Of a stretch of 17,003 nt of DNA, positions 15,148-17,003 are shown piece after piece. The notes under the pieces are model-generated. The model saw only the letters and a program-made list of their open reading frames with translations. It was not told the DNA's origin and did not search any database. A program made the translations under genes and the position numbers. The DNA comes from a bacterium (lineage in GTDB: Bacteria > Desulfobacterota > GWC2-55-46 > DRQE01), in the NCBI GenBank assembly GCA_027017505.1, contig JALUQR010000209.1, forward strand, positions 2,750-19,752, written 5' to 3'. Position 1 is the first letter of the stretch. Every line of letters starts with the position of its first letter.

Positions 15148-16356
15148 TTACTCCACCTTTGTGAGAAGGTGTCCCATCTTTTCCTTCTTTACCTTCAGGT
15201 ATTCCACATTCCTTTTGCTCGGTGCTATCTCTATGGGCACCCTTTCCACTATTTCGAGCCCGTAGCCCTCAAGCCCCTTTATCTTTCTCGGGTTGTTCGT
15301 CATAAGGCGCATCTTTCTGACACCCACATCGAGCAGTATCTGTGCACCTATGCCGTAGTCTCTCAGGTCTGCATCGAAGCCGAGCCTTTTGTTTGCCTCC
15401 ACTGTATCGAGCCCCTCATCCTGAAGTGCGTAGGCACGCAGTTTGTTTGCAAGCCCTATGCCTCTGCCCTCCTGATGCATGTAGAGTATAACGCCTCTGC
15501 CCTCTCTTTCTATCATCCTCATGGCTCCGACAAGCTGTTCTCCACAATCGCACCTTTCAGAGCCGAACACATCGCCTGTGAGACACTCCGAGTGCACCCT
15601 TACGAGCACGGGCTCATCCTCTCTTATCTCTCCCTTTACGAGTGCAAGGTGCTCGTTCTGGTCTATATCGTTCTCGTAGGCTATTGCCCTGAACTCGCCC
15701 GCATACTTTGTGGGTATGGTGGACTCCGCAGCCCTTCTTACAAGTCTGTCTTTTCTGAGCCTGTACTCTATTATGTCCGCTATGGTAACTATCTTGAGGT
15801 TGTGTCTTTTTGCAAATACCTCAAGGTCTGGCATCCTTGCCATGGTGCCGTCTTCCTTCATGATTTCGCATATAACGCCTGCGGGCTTAAGCCCTGCAAG
15901 CCTTGCAAGGTCCACACTGCCCTCTGTCTGGCCTGCCCTTACAAGCACCCCGCCCTTCTGTGCCCTGAGGGGAAAGATATGGCCTGGCCTTACAAAATCG
16001 TGTGGCCTTGCATCATCCTGAACCGCCTTGAGGATGGTAACCGCCCTGTCGTATGCGGATATACCGGTGGTGACACCCTCCCTGGCATCTATGGATACGG
16101 TAAATGCGGTCCTGTAAAGCGAGGTGTTCTCCTTCACCATGGGCTCAAGTCCAAGGGCATCCGCCTTCTCCTCTGTAAGGGTAAGGCATATAAGACCCCT
16201 GCCGTACTTTGCCATAAAGTTTATGGCCTCGGGGGTGACAAGCTCTGCTGCCATGCAGAGGTCTCCCTCGTTCTCCCTGTCCTCGTCATCAACAAGGATT
16301 ACCATCTTTCCCTCTTTTATGTCCCTGAGGGCCTCTTCTATCCTCTTTATGGACAT
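15148..16356 (-). CDS. ribBA: Bifunctional 3,4-dihydroxy-2-butanone 4-phosphate synthase / GTP cyclohydrolase II
   Basis: The 402-residue protein makes both precursors of riboflavin. The RibB half (about residues 1-200) has 'LVDDEDRENEGDL' (21-33), the metal/substrate acidic loop, then 'TTGISAYDRA' and 'RPGHIFPLRA'. The RibA half (about 205-400) has the zinc ligands in 'SECLTGDVFGSERCDCGEQL', 'MHQEGRGIGLANKLRAYALQ' and 'LMTNNPRKI'. Both sets of catalytic motifs are intact, so both activities are expected. The ATG at 16356 sits just after AAGGAGTGATT, 7 bases after the ribE stop. Flanking by ribE and ribH gives the typical ribE-ribBA-ribH order. Confidence 0.97.
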   Translation of the reverse strand: MSIKRIEEALRDIKEGKMVILVDDEDRENEGDLCMAAELVTPEAINFMAKYGRGLICLTLTEEKADALGLEPMVKENTSLYRTAFTVSIDAREGVTTGISAYDRAVTILKAVQDDARPHDFVRPGHIFPLRAQKGGVLVRAGQTEGSVDLARLAGLKPAGVICEIMKEDGTMARMPDLEVFAKRHNLKIVTIADIIEYRLRKDRLVRRAAESTIPTKYAGEFRAIAYENDIDQNEHLALVKGEIREDEPVLVRVHSECLTGDVFGSERCDCGEQLVGAMRMIEREGRGVILYMHQEGRGIGLANKLRAYALQDEGLDTVEANKRLGFDADLRDYGIGAQILLDVGVRKMRLMTNNPRKIKGLEGYGLEIVERVPIEIAPSKRNVEYLKVKKEKMGHLLTKVE

Positions 16357-16363
16357 ATTCCAA

Positions 16364-17003
16364 TCACTCCTTTTGTTCTTTTATGAATCCATGTTCTTTA
16401 AGAAAAGCCTCTGTTATACCACCCCTGTGGCCTGTAAGAAACCTTTCCACATACTTTGCGATAATATCTGTCTCTATATTCACCGTGCCACCCACGGGTT
16501 TATCGCCTATGGTTGTAACCCTTACTGTGTGTGGCACAAGGACCACTGAAAACCCCTGTGGTAGAAGTCCACACACGGTAAGGCTTATGCCATCCACCGC
16601 AACGGAACCCTTCTCTGCCACATATCTTCTGTATTCCTCTGGCAGAAAGATGTGGACGAGAAGCCCCTCTTTGAGTCTTTCTTTTTTTTCTATCCTTCCT
16701 GTGCAGTCCACATGGCCTGTTACGAGGTGGCCTCCCAGCGGGGTTCCAGGCGTAAGGGGTCTTTCAAGGTTCACCCTGTCGCCCCTTCTGAGTCTGCCCA
16801 GGGTGGTTCTTCCAAGGGTCTCACCACTTATATGGGCACTGAAGATACCATCCCTTATCTCCTCCACAGTAAGGCAGACCCCATCTACCGCAATGCTACC
16901 GCCCACTGCAAGAGCATTCTTACCCCTGAACGGGGTTTCAACTGTTATTCTACCAGAACCACCCTTTTTTTCAATATCCTTGACCCTTCCTGTTGCCTCA
17001 ACT
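16364..17003 (-). CDS. ribE: Riboflavin synthase alpha subunit, missing its first few residues at the window edge
   Basis: This enzyme converts two lumazine molecules to riboflavin and the pyrimidine donor. The frame is open through the window edge and reads in from base 17002 as VEATGRVKDIEKKGG, which fits right after the usual start MFTGI, so only about five residues are missing. Two lumazine-binding repeats are seen. The first has 'GGSIAVDGVCLTV', and the second has 'GGHLVTGHVDCTGRI' followed by 'GSVAVDGISLTV', the internal duplication expected of the family. A GTG near 16906 is in frame but would remove most of repeat one, so it is not the start. It is the first visible gene of the minus-strand riboflavin operon. 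Its promoter, and any FMN riboswitch, lie beyond the window. Confidence 0.95.
   Translation of the reverse strand, partial: VEATGRVKDIEKKGGSGRITVETPFRGKNALAVGGSIAVDGVCLTVEEIRDGIFSAHISGETLGRTTLGRLRRGDRVNLERPLTPGTPLGGHLVTGHVDCTGRIEKKERLKEGLLVHIFLPEEYRRYVAEKGSVAVDGISLTVCGLLPQGFSVVLVPHTVRVTTIGDKPVGGTVNIETDIIAKYVERFLTGHRGGITEAFLKEHGFIKEQKE

Noticed and set aside
14431..16386. Long open frame on the plus strand (651 codons) across nusB, ribH and ribBA
   Set aside because: It is antisense to three well-recognised genes. Its product is Cys/Tyr/His-rich with no family resemblance. It is a shadow of the codon bias.
1..17003. tRNA-Sec (selC), other tRNAs, CRISPR arrays, insertion sequences, attachment sites
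   Set aside because: I looked through the short intergenic gaps and saw no cloverleaf, long-variable-arm tRNA, regular repeat array or transposase-like frame. No gap exceeds about 130 bases.

Overview
The window reads as about 17 kb of ordinary bacterial chromosome, densely packed and free of mobile elements. The organism looks like an anaerobic, possibly thermophilic bacterium of a Nitrospirota or Desulfobacterota type. This is an inference from gene content (selenocysteine machinery, a cytoplasmic NiFe hydrogenase of the sulfhydrogenase type, a two-subunit pyruvate-type carboxylase) and from heavy use of ATA for Ile and AGG/AGA for Arg. No rRNA or other decisive marker is present, so the lineage is not settled.

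Layout. (1) 1-366: 3' end of gltX. (2) 451-4713, plus strand: promoter, biotin carboxylase subunit, carboxyltransferase/biotin-carrier subunit, and an AEC-family permease. (3) 4792-8421, minus strand: selB, a YdcF/SanA-like membrane protein, and selD. The selD gene is itself a selenoprotein gene. An in-frame TGA at 5788-5790 encodes the catalytic residue and is followed by a near-perfect SECIS-like hairpin, so the gene starts at about 5835 and not at the first ATG after the TGA. (4) 8422-8520: compact divergent promoter region with a dyad between selB and the hydrogenase genes. (5) 8521-13510, plus strand: NiFe hydrogenase small (delta-like) and large (alpha-like) subunits, a receiver-only response regulator, a membrane histidine kinase carrying a GGLxNPF motif like the quinone-sensing motif of RegB/PrrB, then a GAF-GGDEF diguanylate cyclase. 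(6) 13589-14053: Hsp20 with its own promoter. (7) 14182-17003, minus strand: ribE (cut by the window edge), ribBA, ribH, nusB.

How the parts work together. SelD makes selenophosphate and SelB delivers Sec-tRNA to UGA codons that carry a SECIS hairpin. Because SelD contains selenocysteine, the pathway feeds back on itself. The carboxylase pair would supply oxaloacetate (or oxalosuccinate if it is a 2-oxoglutarate carboxylase). The rib genes make riboflavin from GTP and ribulose 5-phosphate.

The most unusual unit is the hydrogenase block. Both catalytic subunits keep their metal ligands, but no diaphorase or ferredoxin subunit and no maturation genes are nearby. The genes run with no gap, or with an ATGA overlap, into a two-component pair whose kinase has a quinone-type redox motif, and a c-di-GMP synthase follows. 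This suggests, without proving it, a hydrogen/redox sensing unit or a hydrogenase controlled by quinone redox state.
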